Part shown: piece by piece, positions 35,690-46,334 of the stretch | How the letters are laid out: each line of letters opens with the position of its first letter | How positions within the stretch are numbered: the first letter of the stretch is position 1 | Made by a program: the position numbers and the translations under genes | The notes under the pieces: generated by a model | Told to the model about the DNA's origin: nothing | The model's database searches: none | What the model saw: only the letters and a program-made list of their open reading frames with translations | Assembly (NCBI GenBank): GCA_905116865.2 | Contig: CAJHNH020000489.1 | Coordinates: 169,501-233,500, forward strand | Direction: 5' to 3' | Source of the DNA: Candidula unifasciata | Taxonomy: Eukaryota > Mollusca > Gastropoda > Stylommatophora > Geomitridae | Length of the DNA: 64,000 nucleotides

Positions 35690-35945
35690 AACTACAGATG
35701 TTTTTTGAGAAGAGAACTACAGATGTTTTATGAGAAGAGAATAGCCACAAGCGTTTTATGAGAAGAGAATAACCACAAATGTTTTATGAGAAGAGAATAA
35801 CCACAGATGTTTTATGCGAAGAGAATAACCACAGATGTTTTATGAGAAGAGAATAACCACAGATGTTTTATGAGAAGAGAATAACCACAAATGTTTTATG
35901 AGAAGAGAATAACCACATATTTTTTATGAGAAGAGAATAACCACA
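35690..35945. repeat. 27/28-bp minisatellite, left arm
   Basis: About nine direct copies of a 28-bp unit with core GAGAAGAGAATAACCACAG plus ATGTTTTAT. Ends in AGAATAACCACA at 35,934-35,945, which is repeated at 37,331-37,342 after the LINE insertion. Confidence 0.93.
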
Positions 35946-36002
35946 GAAAAGACCAAACACAGCTCCAGGGCTTGATGGCATTAGATACACGACACAAAAG
36001 GA

Positions 36003-36872
36003 ACGCGTCTCAAAAAAGCAGGCCGCTCTTGGATGGCAAAGGCTGAGGATTTAATCCAGCAGGTATGTGACCTAGAAGTGATCAGTCACGGAAAAGAACG
36101 GACGAATACACCAGTAGACATGCATGGCATCTCTAAGGTTGTCATCACACTCGGAAGGTACTGCAGGGATCAAATTCCTGCAGCCGTAGACACAGATCAG
36201 CATTCAGATCCAGAAGATATCATCATCTACACAGATGGATCCGTGAAACGCGGATCAAGGTCAGCAAGGGCATACACCGCGCAAAGAAGGGGGAAAACAA
36301 TACATGAGGACAGCGGCGCTCACCAGACAACCACGTCAAGCATGACAATGGAAATAGCCGCTGCTTCTAGAGCTTTAGCATGGGTATCCGAGCAAACCAC
36401 CACACAGGCAGTAATTGTCTCAGACTAAATGAATATGCTTCAGAAGGTAGCAACAGGCAGTATGCGCTCTAAATGGATAGAAAGCATCAGGAAATCGCAC
36501 TTAACCTCCGTAACCTGGATCTACACACCGGGTCATGCGGGCGTGAAGGGAAATGAGCGAGCAGACCAGCTGGCAAGCACTGCACCAATGATTGCGGGAA
36601 AAAGTATCGACAGAGCAGATATCGTCAATGTTGTACGGACTGGGCTAGTGGAGAATGAGGAATCACTGACACCAACACGATTGCGTGACATGGGAGTTCA
36701 GCATGGTGATGCACGTCTTTGCCGTCTTCGGGGCCGAGAAAGGAGACAATATAACCAGCTTCTCATGGGGACAATTAGTAGAAGTACTTTGGAGTGGCTG
36801 CTGCTTCAGAGAAATGAGCATGCATGGGTATGCCCAATGTGCAGTGACATCAAGTGTGATAACAAAACATAA
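36003..36872 (+). pseudogene. LINE RNase H domain, one nonsense mutation
   Basis: Single reading frame broken only by TAA at 36,426-36,428. All RNase H catalytic positions are visible: Asp in YTDGS (36,234-36,236), Glu in MTMEIAAASRAL (36,351-36,353), Asp in VIVSD (36,423-36,425, directly before the stop), and His (36,534-36,536) and Asp (36,564-36,566) in TPGHAGVKGNERADQLA. In the family the residue after VIVSD is usually followed by MNMLQKV, which is exactly what continues in frame, so a single-codon change explains the stop. Its normal role is removal of RNA from the cDNA hybrid. A C-terminal part (RLRGRERRQYNQLLMGTIS, then CPMCSDIKCD) follows to 36,872. Confidence 0.9.
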
Positions 36873-37330
36873 AATAACATCTTGTAGGGAGTCGGCAGTC
36901 CGACACCCAAGTTCAAGGTGTCTCCTTCGTGCCAAAGAACTGCATGGCTGTTGGGTGAACAGTCGTTAACGAAGGCAGGCATGTCATTGTAGGGGCGACG
37001 CCTGCTGGTGGATGAAATGCCCTAAGTCCCTTCCCCAGCTAATAATGAGGGTACTGCTGGGGTGACCGTTTATTAACTCTCATATAATGCTTCAGGTCAA
37101 AATGGACGCTAGGCACGGCCATCTTTTTTTCCCTGCCAAACAGTGGCCGTTGCATTTTTGCTCCATTTGCAGACTGGAAGGATATAGTTTCGTCGCCCAG
37201 CTTCTGAGTTGAGTGCATGGCGTGACACTGTGAGCTACGTGTATTTTTCTTTGGCACAGGGGCGGAGCAACTATGGGGTGACCCGTTTGCTATGAAGCTG
37301 AAACTAGGATTACCAGATTACCAGATTACC
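36873..37330 (+). other. LINE 3' region and (GATTACCA)n tail
   Basis: Non-coding 3' part of the RNase H-bearing LINE, ending in about three tandem GATTACCA units (about 37,308-37,330) next to the target-site duplication. A matching minus-strand frame of 72 codons has no known motif. Confidence 0.75.
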
Positions 37331-38065
37331 AGAATAACCACAAATGTTTAATGAGAAGAGAATAACCACAGATGTTTGGGAGAAGAGAATAACCACAGAT
37401 GTTTAAGAGAAGAGAATAACTACAGATGTTTGGGAGAAGAGAAAAACCACAGATGTTTAAGAGAAAAGAAAAACCACAGATGTTTGGGAGAAGAGAAAAA
37501 TCACAGATGTTTTGGAGAAGAGAATAACCACAGATGTTTGGGAGAAAAGAATAACTACAGATGTTTGGGAGAAGGGAATAACCACAGATGTTTGGGAGAA
37601 GAGAAAAACCACAGATGTTTGGGACAAGAGAAAAACCACAGATGTTCGGGAGAAGGGAATAACCACAGATGTTTGAGAGAAGAGAAAAACCACAGTTGTT
37701 TGGGAAAAGAGAAAAACCACAGATGTTTGGGAGAAGATAAAAACCACAGATGTTTGGCAGAAGAGAAAAACAACAGATGTTTGGGATAAGAGAATAACCA
37801 CAGATGTTTGGGATAAGAGAAAAACCACAGATGTTTGGGATAAGAGAAAAACCACAGATGTTTGGGATAAGAGAAAAACCACAGACGTGGGAGAGAACAG
37901 AATAACCACCGATGTTTGGCAGAAGAGATTAAGCACAGCTATTTGATGAGACGTGAATTACCACAGATGTTTTATGAGACGTGAATTACCACAGATGTTT
38001 TATGAGACGTGAATTACCACAGATGTTTTATGAGACGTGAATTACCACAGATGTTTTATGAGAAG
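37331..38065. repeat. 27/28-bp minisatellite, right arm
   Basis: Continues the left-arm unit. First about 22 copies of a 27-bp form (AGAGAAAAACCACAGATG plus TTTGGGAGA), then four copies of a 28-bp form (GACGTGAATTACCACAG plus ATGTTTTATGA) at 37,930-38,060. Confidence 0.94.
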
Positions 38066-38404
38066 AGAAAAACGATTGATGTTTGGTAGAAGAAAATTAA
38101 GATTGATGTTTGGAATAACAGAAAGCTCACAGTTGAAACAAAAACCGTTATTTATCAGGCTTGAATCCCCTGTCTGTTGTCTGTCAGTGAAGCTAACTTG
38201 TACCAGGAGAAACAGCTGCCTCTAGCTTGTAAATGCCCTTGTCCAGAAATGATACTTGCCATTTGGGGGCAAGGCTATAACAGTGGACTCTATATGAATG
38301 TTAGATCAAAGTGGGCCTTATGTAAATAGTAGATTTAAGTAGAATTTTTTTGTAATTAAAGAGAGTTGCTCGTGAATGCTAGATCAAAGTTGATGGTTTA
38401 TGTA
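38066..38404. other. Unique spacer
   Basis: About 340 bp, AT-rich. Decayed fragments of neighbouring arrays (TAGATCAAAGT twice). No gene seen. Confidence 0.4.
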
Positions 38405-38645
38405 TAGCAGATTAAACTTGTTAAAGTTGATTGTATGTGTGTTGTATGTTAACGTTGATTGTGTGTGTTGTAGGTTAACGTTGATTGTTTGTGTGTTGTA
38501 AGTTAACGTTGGTTGTATGTGTGTTGTAAGTTAACGTTGATTATATGTGTGTTGTAAGTTAACGTTGATTGTGTGTGTTGTAAGTTAACGTTGATTGTGT
38601 GTGTTATAGATTAACGTTGATTGTATGTGTGTTGTAGATTAAAGT
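38405..38645. repeat. 26/28-bp minisatellite
   Basis: About nine copies with core GTTAACGTTGATTGTATG plus TGTGTTGTAA. A two-base TG difference gives the 26- and 28-bp forms. Confidence 0.9.
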
Positions 38646-38824
38646 TTACAGAATATGTGTTGATGCCAAATGTATGTCTTGCATTTGTGTTGTCGATCAA
38701 AGTGATTAGCTGAGTATGCTAGATTGTATGTGGGTTGTAGATTAAACTGCCTTATGTGTGACTGGTAAACTGAAGTTGATTGTATGTTAGTGGTAAAGCA
38801 AAGACGGCTGTATGTGAGTGACAC

Positions 38825-38890
38825 TGTTTTTTCCGCCATGACCTTGGCTTCCAAGTGGTCGACCCCCCTCAAACGGTACCAGGTAAAGTC
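38825..38890 (+). mobile_element. SINE family A fragment
   Basis: GACCTTGGCTTCCAAGTGGT followed by GTCGACCC and GGTACCAGGT aligns with the body of the minus-strand SINE at 24,410-24,672 (GACCTTGGCTCCGAGGTCG, GGTACCGGGT), here in plus orientation and truncated at both ends. Confidence 0.5.
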
Positions 38891-38939
38891 ATGACCACAC
38901 ACCAGCGAGCGAATACAGACTGGTCTGTACATTATATGG

Positions 38940-39275
38940 CTAGGTCATTATGTATAAACAACCAGAGGGAGAACTCTGGAAGCCGTAAACATATTTTAGT
39001 ATAATTAACTAAGAGACAATGTATTGATTGGCATTAAAAAAAATAAGTATACAGATAGAAGAACACACTAGACAACATAAAAATCGAAAGCTATGGTTAC
39101 CGTGACAAGAATCGAACCTGTCACTTCTAAATGGCGTGTCCCGCTCGCCATAAAAACAAGCGTACTAAGAACACAACCAACTGGGACCCCCCTCCTTCCC
39201 ACGCCCTCCCCCCTCCACCCCCAACCCCCAAGTGTCTTGGCGTGTCTATCGTAGAGCTTAACGCCCACACCGATG
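38940..39275 (-). mobile_element. tRNA-derived SINE, family D, copy 1
   Basis: On the minus strand the tRNA-like head reads CCCAGTTGGTTGTGTTC and has a B box GGTTCGATTCT (plus 39,108-39,118). The body matches copy 2 (39,925-40,175) for over 200 bp, including TAAGAGACAATGTATTGAT against AAAGAGATAATGTACTGAT. The head side contains a C-rich expansion at 39,187-39,231 not present in copy 2. Confidence 0.75.
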
Positions 39276-39364
39276 GAATACAGACTGAATCATCTCAACC
39301 CATTTAAATGGCACTATAAGTTGCATAAATATATATTAACGAAACATAGGTCGAAAAAAAAAAC

Positions 39365-39800
39365 ACCATCATCATCAGATGCCTTGCCGACTGGCGTGGG
39401 CGATCATGCCTCTCCATAATCTGCGATCTCCTGCAGCATGTATCAGTTAGTGTGCCGACACACCTCCATGCCCTGCAACAAGACTGTCAAACATCTTCTC
39501 TCGTTGTCTTTCCTCTTTCTCTCCTTCCACATATCTTTCCAGTGGTCACAATATGTTTTATTTTCCCTTTTCTCATAACATGGCCGAAAAATGATGACTG
39601 TCTCCTTGTGATGTTTGTGATAAGTAGTCTTCGGGCTCCCGCCTCTTTCAAAACCTCTTGGTTGCTCTTTTTGGCTGTCCAAGGTATTCTAAGCATTTTT
39701 CTGTAAAACCACATCTCCGAGGCCTCTAGAAATTGTTTGGCCTACCTACCGATTGTCCAGGATTCACAGCCATATGTTAAAACTGGATGTATGTTAAAAC
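39365..39800 (-). pseudogene. RTE-like LINE C-terminus, minus strand
   Basis: Minus-strand frame 39,487-39,714 gives MWFYRKMLRIPWTAKKSNQ, then EVLKEAGARRLL and FFGHVMRKGKIKHIVTTGKI, followed by GRRERGKTTRE. This is the well-known C-terminal block of RTE/BovB-type LINEs ('W.YR..LRI.WT...N...L', 'FGH..R', 'GKI.G.R.RG'). A frame change near 39,500 separates it from the remaining C-terminal residues. The element's 3' end falls in ATGATGATGGTG-type simple repeat (plus strand CACCATCATCATCAG at 39,363-39,377). Upstream (39,715-39,800) a decayed CESWT-like region precedes. It lies between two copies of SINE family D. Confidence 0.85.
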
Positions 39801-39924
39801 GTGATGTATGTATGTAGAAAAAAAAAAAAAACAGGAACTATTCACAGTAGACCGTAATGTTTTGTCTAGAATTCACGAACATTTAAGAAAGAGATTTGAT
39901 TGGTAGGTTCCATTGTGTTACACG
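39801..39924. other. Short spacer with poly-A
   Basis: ATGTATGTTAAAAC occurs in duplicate near 39,777-39,805 and an A13 run follows at about 39,818-39,830. Confidence 0.5.
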
Positions 39925-40175
39925 TCATTCACATAATAAACTGAGGGGGAAACCTTGCAGCCGTAGAAATATTATATATATATAATTTACAAAGAGATAA
40001 TGTACTGATCAGCAGTTACAGAAAGAAGTAGAAAGATAGAATGAAGCACTAGATAACGTAAAATTCAAAAGCTATAGTTACTGTGCCGGGAATTGAACCT
40101 GTGACCACCAAATGGCGTATGCGCCTTGCTATGGAAACAAGTGAACTAAGAACACAACCAACTAGGCACCTCCCA
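39925..40175 (-). mobile_element. tRNA-derived SINE, family D, copy 2
   Basis: Minus-strand head GTGCCTAGTTGGTTGTG matches a tRNA A-box region, and GGTTCAATTCC at plus 40,089-40,099 is a perfect RNA polymerase III B box. Homologous to copy 1 about 1 kb away in the same orientation. Confidence 0.8.
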
Positions 40176-40269
40176 AAAATTTATTTCTACAGTACTTTGT
40201 GTCCTTCTGTCCTTCTACGTTTTTATATGAGTACCGCTAAATACATTATCTTTGTTTTGTTTATATTTA

Positions 40270-40395
40270 GCCCTGTATGCCTGATTCGTCCGCAGTCGTG
40301 GAGGGAGGGCCCTGTATGCCTGATTCGTCAGCAGTCGTGGAGGGAGGGCCCTGTATGCCTGATTCGTCAGCAGTCGTGGAGGGAGGGCCCTGTAT
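40270..40395. repeat. 39-bp tandem triplication
   Basis: Three direct copies of CCCTGTATGCCTGATTCGTC plus CGCAGTCGTGGAGGGAGGG (39 bp), almost identical. Confidence 0.92.
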
Positions 40396-40414
40396 GACGA
40401 CATGATCATGTTTA

Positions 40415-42535
40415 CTTGTTGTTCTCTGGATGGCCCACTGGCCGCGCTGTACAGTGGCAAGTTCCCTTGTTGTTCTCTGGATGGCCCACTAGCCGGGCTG
40501 TACAGTGGCAAGTTCCCTTGTTGTTCTCTGGATGGCCCATTGGCCGGACTATACAGTGGCAAGTTCCCTTGTTGTTCTCTGGATGGCCCACTGGCCGGGC
40601 TGTACAGTGGCAAGTTCCCTTGTTGTTCTCTGGATGGCCCACTGGCCGGGCTGTACAGTGGCAAGTTCCCTTGTTGTTCTCTGGACTGGCCCACTGGCCG
40701 CGCTGTACAGTGGCAAGTTCCCTTGTTGTTCTCTGGACTGGCCCACTGGCCGCGCTGTACAGTGGCAAGTTCCCTTGTTGTTCTCTGGACTAGCCCACTG
40801 GCCGCGGTGTACAGTGGCAAGTTCCCTTGTTGTTCTCTGGACTAGCCCACTGGCCGCGGTGTACAGTGGCAAGTTCCCTTGTTGTTCTCTGGACTGGCCC
40901 ACTGGCCGGGCTGTACAGTGGCAAGTTCCCTTCTTGTTCTCTGGACTGGCCCACTGGCCGCGCTGTACAGTGGCAAGTTCCCCTGTTGTTCTCTGGACTG
41001 GCCCACTGGCCGCGCTGTACAGTGGCAAGTTCCCCTGTTGTTCTCTGGATGGCCCATTGGCCGGGCTATACAGTGGCAAGTTCCCCTGTTGTTCTCTGGG
41101 CTGGCCAACTGACCGGGCTGTACAGTGCCAAGTTCCCCTGTTGTTCTCTGGATGGCCCATTGGCCGGGCTGTACAGTGGCAAGTTCCCCTGTTGTTCTCT
41201 GGATGGCCCATTGGCCGGGCTGTTCAGTGGCAAGTTCCCCTGTTGTTCTCTGGACTGGCCCACTGGCCGGGCTGTACAGTGGCAAGTTCCCCTGTTGTTC
41301 TCTGGACTGGCTCACTGGCCGGGCTGTACAGTGGCAAGTTCCCCTGTTGTTCTCTGGACTGGCCCACTGGCCAGGCTGTACAGTGGCAAGTTCCCCTGTT
41401 GTTCTTTGAAATGGCCCACTGGCCGGGCTGTACAGTGGCAAGTTCCCCTGTTGTTCTCTGGACTGGCCCACTGGCCGGGCTGTACAGTGGCAAGTTCCCC
41501 TGTTGTTCTCTGGACTGGCCCACTGGCCGGGCTGTACAGTGGCAAGTTTCCCTGTTGTTCTCTGGGCTGGCCCATTGGCCGGGCTGGGCAGTCGCAAGTT
41601 CCCTTGTTGTTCTCTGGACTGGCCCACTGGCCGCGCTGTACAGTGGCAAGTTCCCCTGTTGTTCTCTGGACTGGCCCACTGGCCGGGCTGTACAGTGGCA
41701 AGTTCCCTTGTTGTTCTCTGGACTGGCCCACTGGCCGCGCTGTACAGTGGCAAGTTCCCCTGTTGTTCTCTGGACTGGCCCACTGGCCGCGCTGTACAGT
41801 GGCAAGTTCCCCTGTTGTTCTCTGGATGGCCCATACCCTGGGCTGTACAGTGGCAAGTTCCCCTGTTGTTCTCTGGGCTGGCCCACTGGCCGGGCTGTAC
41901 AGTGGCAAATTCCCCTGTTGTTCTCTGGATGGCCCATTGGCCGGGCTGTACAGTGGCAAGTTCTCCTGTTGTTCTCTGGGCTGGCCCATTGGCCGGGCTG
42001 TTCAGTGGCAAGTTCCCCTGCTGTTCTCTGGATGGCCCCTTGGCCGGGCTGTACAGTGGCAAGTTCCCTTGTTGTTCTCTGGATGACCCACTGGCCATGC
42101 TGTACAGTGGCAAGTTCCCCTATTGTTCTATGGATGGCCCATTGACCGGGCTGTACAGTGGCAAGTTCCCCTGTTGTTCTCTGGACTGGCCCACTGGCCG
42201 CGCTGTACAGTGGCAAGTTTCCCTGTAGTTCTTTGGGCTGGCCCATTGGCCGGGCTGTACAGTGGCAAGTTCCCCTGTTGTTCTCTGGGCTGGCCCATTG
42301 GCCTGGCTGTACAGTGGCAAGTTCCCCTGTTGTTCTCTGGATGGCCCATTGGCCGGGCTGTACAGTGGCAAGTTCCCTTGTTGTTCTCTGGATGACCCAC
42401 TGGCCGGGCTCTACAGTGGCAAGTTTCCCTGTTGTTCTCTGGGCTGGCCCATTGGCCGGGCTGTGCAGTCGCAAGTTCCCCTGTTGTTCTCTGGGCTGGC
42501 CCATTGGCCGCGCTGTACAGTGCCATGTTCCCATG
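40415..42535. repeat. 51/52-bp minisatellite
   Basis: About 41 direct copies with cores TACAGTGGCAAGTTCCC and TTGTTCTCTGGATGGCCCA. A one-base difference (GGATGGCC, 51 bp; GGACTGGCC, 52 bp) shifts reading frames, yet all frames are largely stop-free, which gives shadow frames of up to 546 codons on both strands. Variants CCGCG/CCGGG and CCCTT/CCCCT cluster in blocks. Confidence 0.96.
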
Positions 42536-42544
42536 TCGGGAAGT

Positions 42545-42931
42545 CGATAGTTAAATCTCAAATAGTTGTTTAAAAAAAACAGAAAACTAAAGACGATAAT
42601 AACTTAAACACTTTGACATTTTTACGCTTTCGCTGTCCCTTTATTTTGTCAACATAATTTCCACTAAACCTGCTGCACAGAAGGTCGTGTTGTGTTTTTC
42701 TAAACCACATTTTCACTTCACATTCAACTTCTGCGTCATTCGCGAAATGTCTACCGTCACGGTGGGTTTTCGGTGTATGCTGAACCATGTGAGCACCCTA
42801 TTGCAGCTGCTACAGTCATCCGTTACTTGCCTGTCCCCAATAACCATCTTTTGTACTCGCTGCATGGATGCGTCTTTTGTAACCTTAACAGGACGATCAG
42901 ATCGGACTACATGAACAATGTTAGCGCGCAC
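42545..42931 (-). pseudogene. Probable mariner-like transposase remnant
   Basis: Two minus-strand frames. The upstream one (42,931 down to 42,713) contains SDRPVKVTKDASMQRVQKMV and IGDRQVT, resembling the helix-turn-helix region of mariner transposases. The downstream one (42,788 to 42,570) contains DGRHFANDAEVECEVKMWFR followed by YVDK and KRKNVKVF, resembling the transposase C-terminus. The central DDD catalytic region is missing, so this looks like an internally deleted, frame-shifted copy. AACTATTTG at 43,231-43,239 and its complement at 42,561-42,569 lie in possible degenerate terminal inverted repeats. Assignment is from remembered motifs only. Confidence 0.45.
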
Positions 42932-43409
42932 TTTAGAATGTGTTCAACCCAGCTACGCGCTGTTTTCGTGATAAACATTTGTCAGCGTAAAGATTAAGTA
43001 TTTTCTTATAAATGTTTTTTGTAGCCAATCTTTTTCCCACCCCCTCCCGAAAACAAAATTAATTCTTCTTTGAGGATACACTACGTAAGTACAGTCACCA
43101 ATTTGTTTCTGTGTTGCGAATGTGCATGCAACACCTAGCGCCACCAAACGAGCGGAGACCTAAAGTGCGATGCTCCTGTCACCTAGTAACATCTTTAGAA
43201 ACCACTAACTACATTGTCCTGCCCTCCCATAACTATTTGTGGCTTACTTTGTGACTTCTCCTCGGATGTTGTAATAAAACACGTCGACATTGGTATTTCA
43301 ACAAAGCTTTTGTAAGATTATGCAATTACAGGCTTACATAACCTAGACTGGGGACTTCTTTTGTTACGTAATTTTGTAATGTATGGACTACAGATTCACC
43401 TAGAGTCAG
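42932..43409. other. Spacer, possibly the rest of the mariner-like copy
   Basis: About 480 bp with no gene. The left part may be the 5' untranslated region and inverted terminal repeat of the mariner-like remnant. Confidence 0.35.
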
Positions 43410-44265
43410 AGGTATGAACTCAGACAGTGGTCATAGACCTAATCTCAGACCTGACAGTGGTCACAGACCTAATCTCAGACCTGACAGAGGTCATAGACCT
43501 AATCTCAGACCTGAGAGTGGTCATAGACCTAATCTCAGACCTTACAGTGGTCATAGACCTAATTTAAGACCTGATAGTGGTCATAGACCTAATCTGACAC
43601 CTGACAGTGGTCAAGACTTGAACTTAGACCTGAGATTGGTCATAGTCTTGAACTGAGACCTGAGATTGGTCATAGTCTTGAACTTAGACCTGAGATTGGT
43701 GATAGTCTTGAACTTAGACCTGATATTAGTCATAGTCTTAAACTTAGACCTGAGATTGGTGATAGTCTTGAACTTAGACTTGAGATTGGTCATAGTCTTG
43801 AACTTAGACCTGAGATTAGTCATAGTCTTGAACTTAGACTTGAGATTGGTCATAGTCTTGAACTTAGACCTGACAGTGGCCATAGTCTTGAACTTAGACT
43901 TGAGATTAGTCACAGACTTGAACTTAAACCTGAGATTGGTCATAGTCTTGAACTTAGACCTGAGATTGGTCATAGTCTTGAACTTAGACTTGAGATTGGT
44001 CATAGACTGGAACGTAGACCTGAGATTGGTCATAGTCTTGAACTTAGACCTGAGATTAGTCATAGTCTTGAACTTAGACCTGAGATTGGTCATAGACTGG
44101 AACTTAGACCTGAGATTGGTCATAGTCTTGAACTTAGACCTGAGATTGGTCATAGTCTTGAATTTAGACCTGAGATTGGTCATAGACTTGAACTTAGACC
44201 GGAGAGTTGTCATAGTCTTGAGCTTAGATCTGACAGTTATCACAAACCTGAACTTAGACTCTCCT
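43410..44265. repeat. 30-bp minisatellite with two subfamilies
   Basis: About 28 direct copies. Units 43,410-43,615 are GGTCATAGACCTAATCTC plus AGACCTGACAGT. From 43,616 they change abruptly to GGTCATAGTCTTGAACTTAG plus ACCTGAGATT. The shared GGTCATAG and AGACCTGA show common origin. A 90-bp three-unit period (with CATAGACTGGAAC) appears from 44,005 to 44,100. Confidence 0.95.
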
Positions 44266-44464
44266 GGTGTGACCCTAGGACCATAGGCGCCGCAGCTTCG
44301 AGACTCGTGCCTAATGGGCAGCCCGCAAGCAATGCTCCCACCCATCCTAATTGTGTAATAAAAAGGCTTCCCGTTGAACCATGCAAATAAATTCTCTTTA
44401 ACAGTATTTGTTTAGTAGTTCCGATTATTTCTAGTGTATTATTCATTATTTACTGTTCTGCACA

Positions 44465-44575
44465 GTAAAAATAATTATGATTATGGTGGTGATGATGCTG
44501 ACAATGATGATGCTTATTATGATGATGCTAATAATGATAATGCTGATAATGATAATGATGATGATGGTGTATTGA
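44465..44575. repeat. (AATGATGATGCT)-type simple repeat
   Basis: Imperfect GATGAT/AATAATGAT trinucleotide-based repeat of about 110 bp. Confidence 0.9.
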
Positions 44576-45654
44576 ATGGCAAATATATATAATAATTTAC
44601 TTGAAATAGTATGAAACGTGCAACCAAAATACGTTTTGAAAGACGATTTAGATGTCGGATTGAGGGAGGCCTGAGAAAACAAGGCGAGCTATAACAAAGA
44701 GCTTCCTTTTGCGGCGGAGAGGTTCCTCTCTAAATGCCAATAACATACCCCATGAAAATGTTCCTGTGAATCACAAGTGTGTCCCATAACCTGACAGTGT
44801 GACGAACGCTGAGACAGTTTCAACCTGAACCAGTTTGACGACACTCTGTCCATCAGTCTGAATATTCATGCTTGCATCTTTAAAGACGTATCACCAGTAA
44901 AACTGGCGAATAAATGTATCCCTAATGGACGTACCGCCATTATATTGTGATAGACACTCTAATTTTGTTCCTTTTGTGGGAAGAATGAACTTTTATGAAC
45001 AGGTTTTTAAACAATAAGGATTAACAACAGGAAGTCCCTTTGTCTGCGAAGTTCATTGTAGTCGGTGCATTATTTTCTGATTTTGAAAAAAAAAATTTAA
45101 ATGGTATACAATTTGTGCGTAATTTTTTATACAGAATGAAAAAGGAAAAAGTCTAGAACTGTTCATACTGCTTTTTTCGTTGATGAATCTCTGCCAGATG
45201 GTGACAATTGTCTTGATATTGTGTTTGATATCTAAGTAACAAACCTATTGCTGTTAATTTAATTTGGGATATGAAAATTAAACAAAATATTTCAATCGGA
45301 TCAATGTTTGGATCAGCTGTTTTCCCATTTTCAGTTAGTGTGAAATTTAACATGTCATACATAAATTATCATAACATTAAAAAAAAAGTAAAGTGAGCAC
45401 ACAATTTTTTATGTCAGTAATCTTCATTTACTCTGGTCTCAAGACTCGGTGAAGGGGAAAACACACACTGCAGCTCCACGCGGTAGAGGACGGTAAACAC
45501 ACTGCGGTGTGGCCAACGCAGCTATGGGGACCGAGTATCTGCTGGGATAAGTAGACACCTCTAGGGTGCCCTCTGCTGTTAGCAGGAGCATCACAGAGCA
45601 GGGCACTCACTTGCCCTAGCAATCGAAAAGGTTGCTGAAGGCTGGGGACATAGT
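44576..45654. other. Unique stretch of about 1.1 kb
   Basis: AT-rich sequence, no significant open frame except short chance ones. The last about 230 bp (45,425-45,654) run directly into the RTE-like fragment and may be upstream element sequence, but no motif was readable. Confidence 0.4.
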
Positions 45655-46245
45655 CTAAAGCCATGTGGATGTGGAAAGCAACGGAAAACTACCACATTAC
45701 TATCCCAAGAAACTCATCATGGAAGCCAAAAATAGACTGCTTGACAGAAATTAAAAGGAGGATGGCCATTGCAATGCAAAGATTGAACAGCCTTAAAAGT
45801 CTATGGTTAATCAACAAGGAGATCAAAATTAGAATTTTGAGAGCATGCATCTTCCCTGTGGCTACATACGGATGTGAGTCGTGGACTATCTCTGTCTTTA
45901 AGAAAGAGAATAGGGGCTTTTGAGCTGAAATGCTATAGAAAGATTCTCAGAATATCTTGGACAAAGAAGAGGAGAAATACTGACATCTTGAAAGATCTGA
46001 ACATCAAGGAAGATTGGCTAATAAACAGCATCCTATCAAGCGCCACGACGGATTTAAAAAAATATATTAGCAGAAGGCATGGTACCAGGAAGTAGGTGCA
46101 GTGGCCGACCGACACGAAGATGGGCACAGGATTAAGTGACTCCTTGAGTGTGAAAGTACGTGAGGCGGGAGAACTGTGGAAAGACCTAGTTTCTTTCAGG
46201 CAGACCGTGATGAGAGCGACGTTCTGCCAAGGACCTCCTACATAA
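45655..46245 (+). pseudogene. RTE-like LINE C-terminal fragment
   Basis: Plus-strand frame from 45,663 reads RRMAIAMQRLNSLKSLW, then KIRILRACIFPVATYGCESW (the RTE/BovB 'K..L....FPVA.YG.E.W' block), and stops at 45,923. The next frame (from about 45,901) carries on with FELKCYRKILRISWTKKRRN and DILKDLNIKEDWLINSIL. After another frame change GRPTRRWAQD, VREAGELWKDLVSFRQTVMR and ATFCQGPPT are readable to about 46,240, followed by a TAATGATGATAAT end. Thus one frameshift splits a recognisable C-terminus with at least one more downstream. It carries no RT catalytic block and is inactive. Confidence 0.88.
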
Positions 46246-46334
46246 TGATGATAATCTTCATAGGTGTCTAACATCCTTGAATGTTGCGTCATTTTAATAA
46301 TATTTTTTTGCAATACTGACATTTAAATAGTTGA

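Larger units (their letters stand above)
35946..37330 (+). mobile_element. RNase H-bearing LINE remnant with 12-bp target-site duplication
   Basis: A 1,385-bp insertion flanked by AGAATAACCACA (35,934-35,945 and 37,331-37,342). The order is a short RT N-terminal motif (NTAPGLDGIRYTTQK, frame 1, from 35,956), then directly the region upstream of RNase H (TRLKKAGRSWMAKAEDLI, frame 0), RNase H, about 450 bp of 3' sequence and a tail of about three GATTACCA units. The RT core is deleted. Target-site duplication and tail support target-primed retrotransposition; because the target is itself repetitive, the duplication could partly be array sequence. The gene order fits Jockey/I-group LINEs carrying RNase H. 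Confidence 0.88.

Noticed and set aside
40060..40175. Functional tRNA gene on minus strand
   Set aside because: Perfect B box, but spacing and acceptor stem do not form a complete tRNA and a second homologous copy shows it is a SINE head.
40505..42561. Several 200-546-codon frames on both strands
   Set aside because: The 51/52-bp unit is stop-free in most frames. Multiple overlapping frames on both strands are not compatible with a real gene.
45425..45660. Host exon upstream of the RTE fragment
   Set aside because: Minus-strand frame of 78 codons has no domain, and the region passes directly into retroelement sequence.
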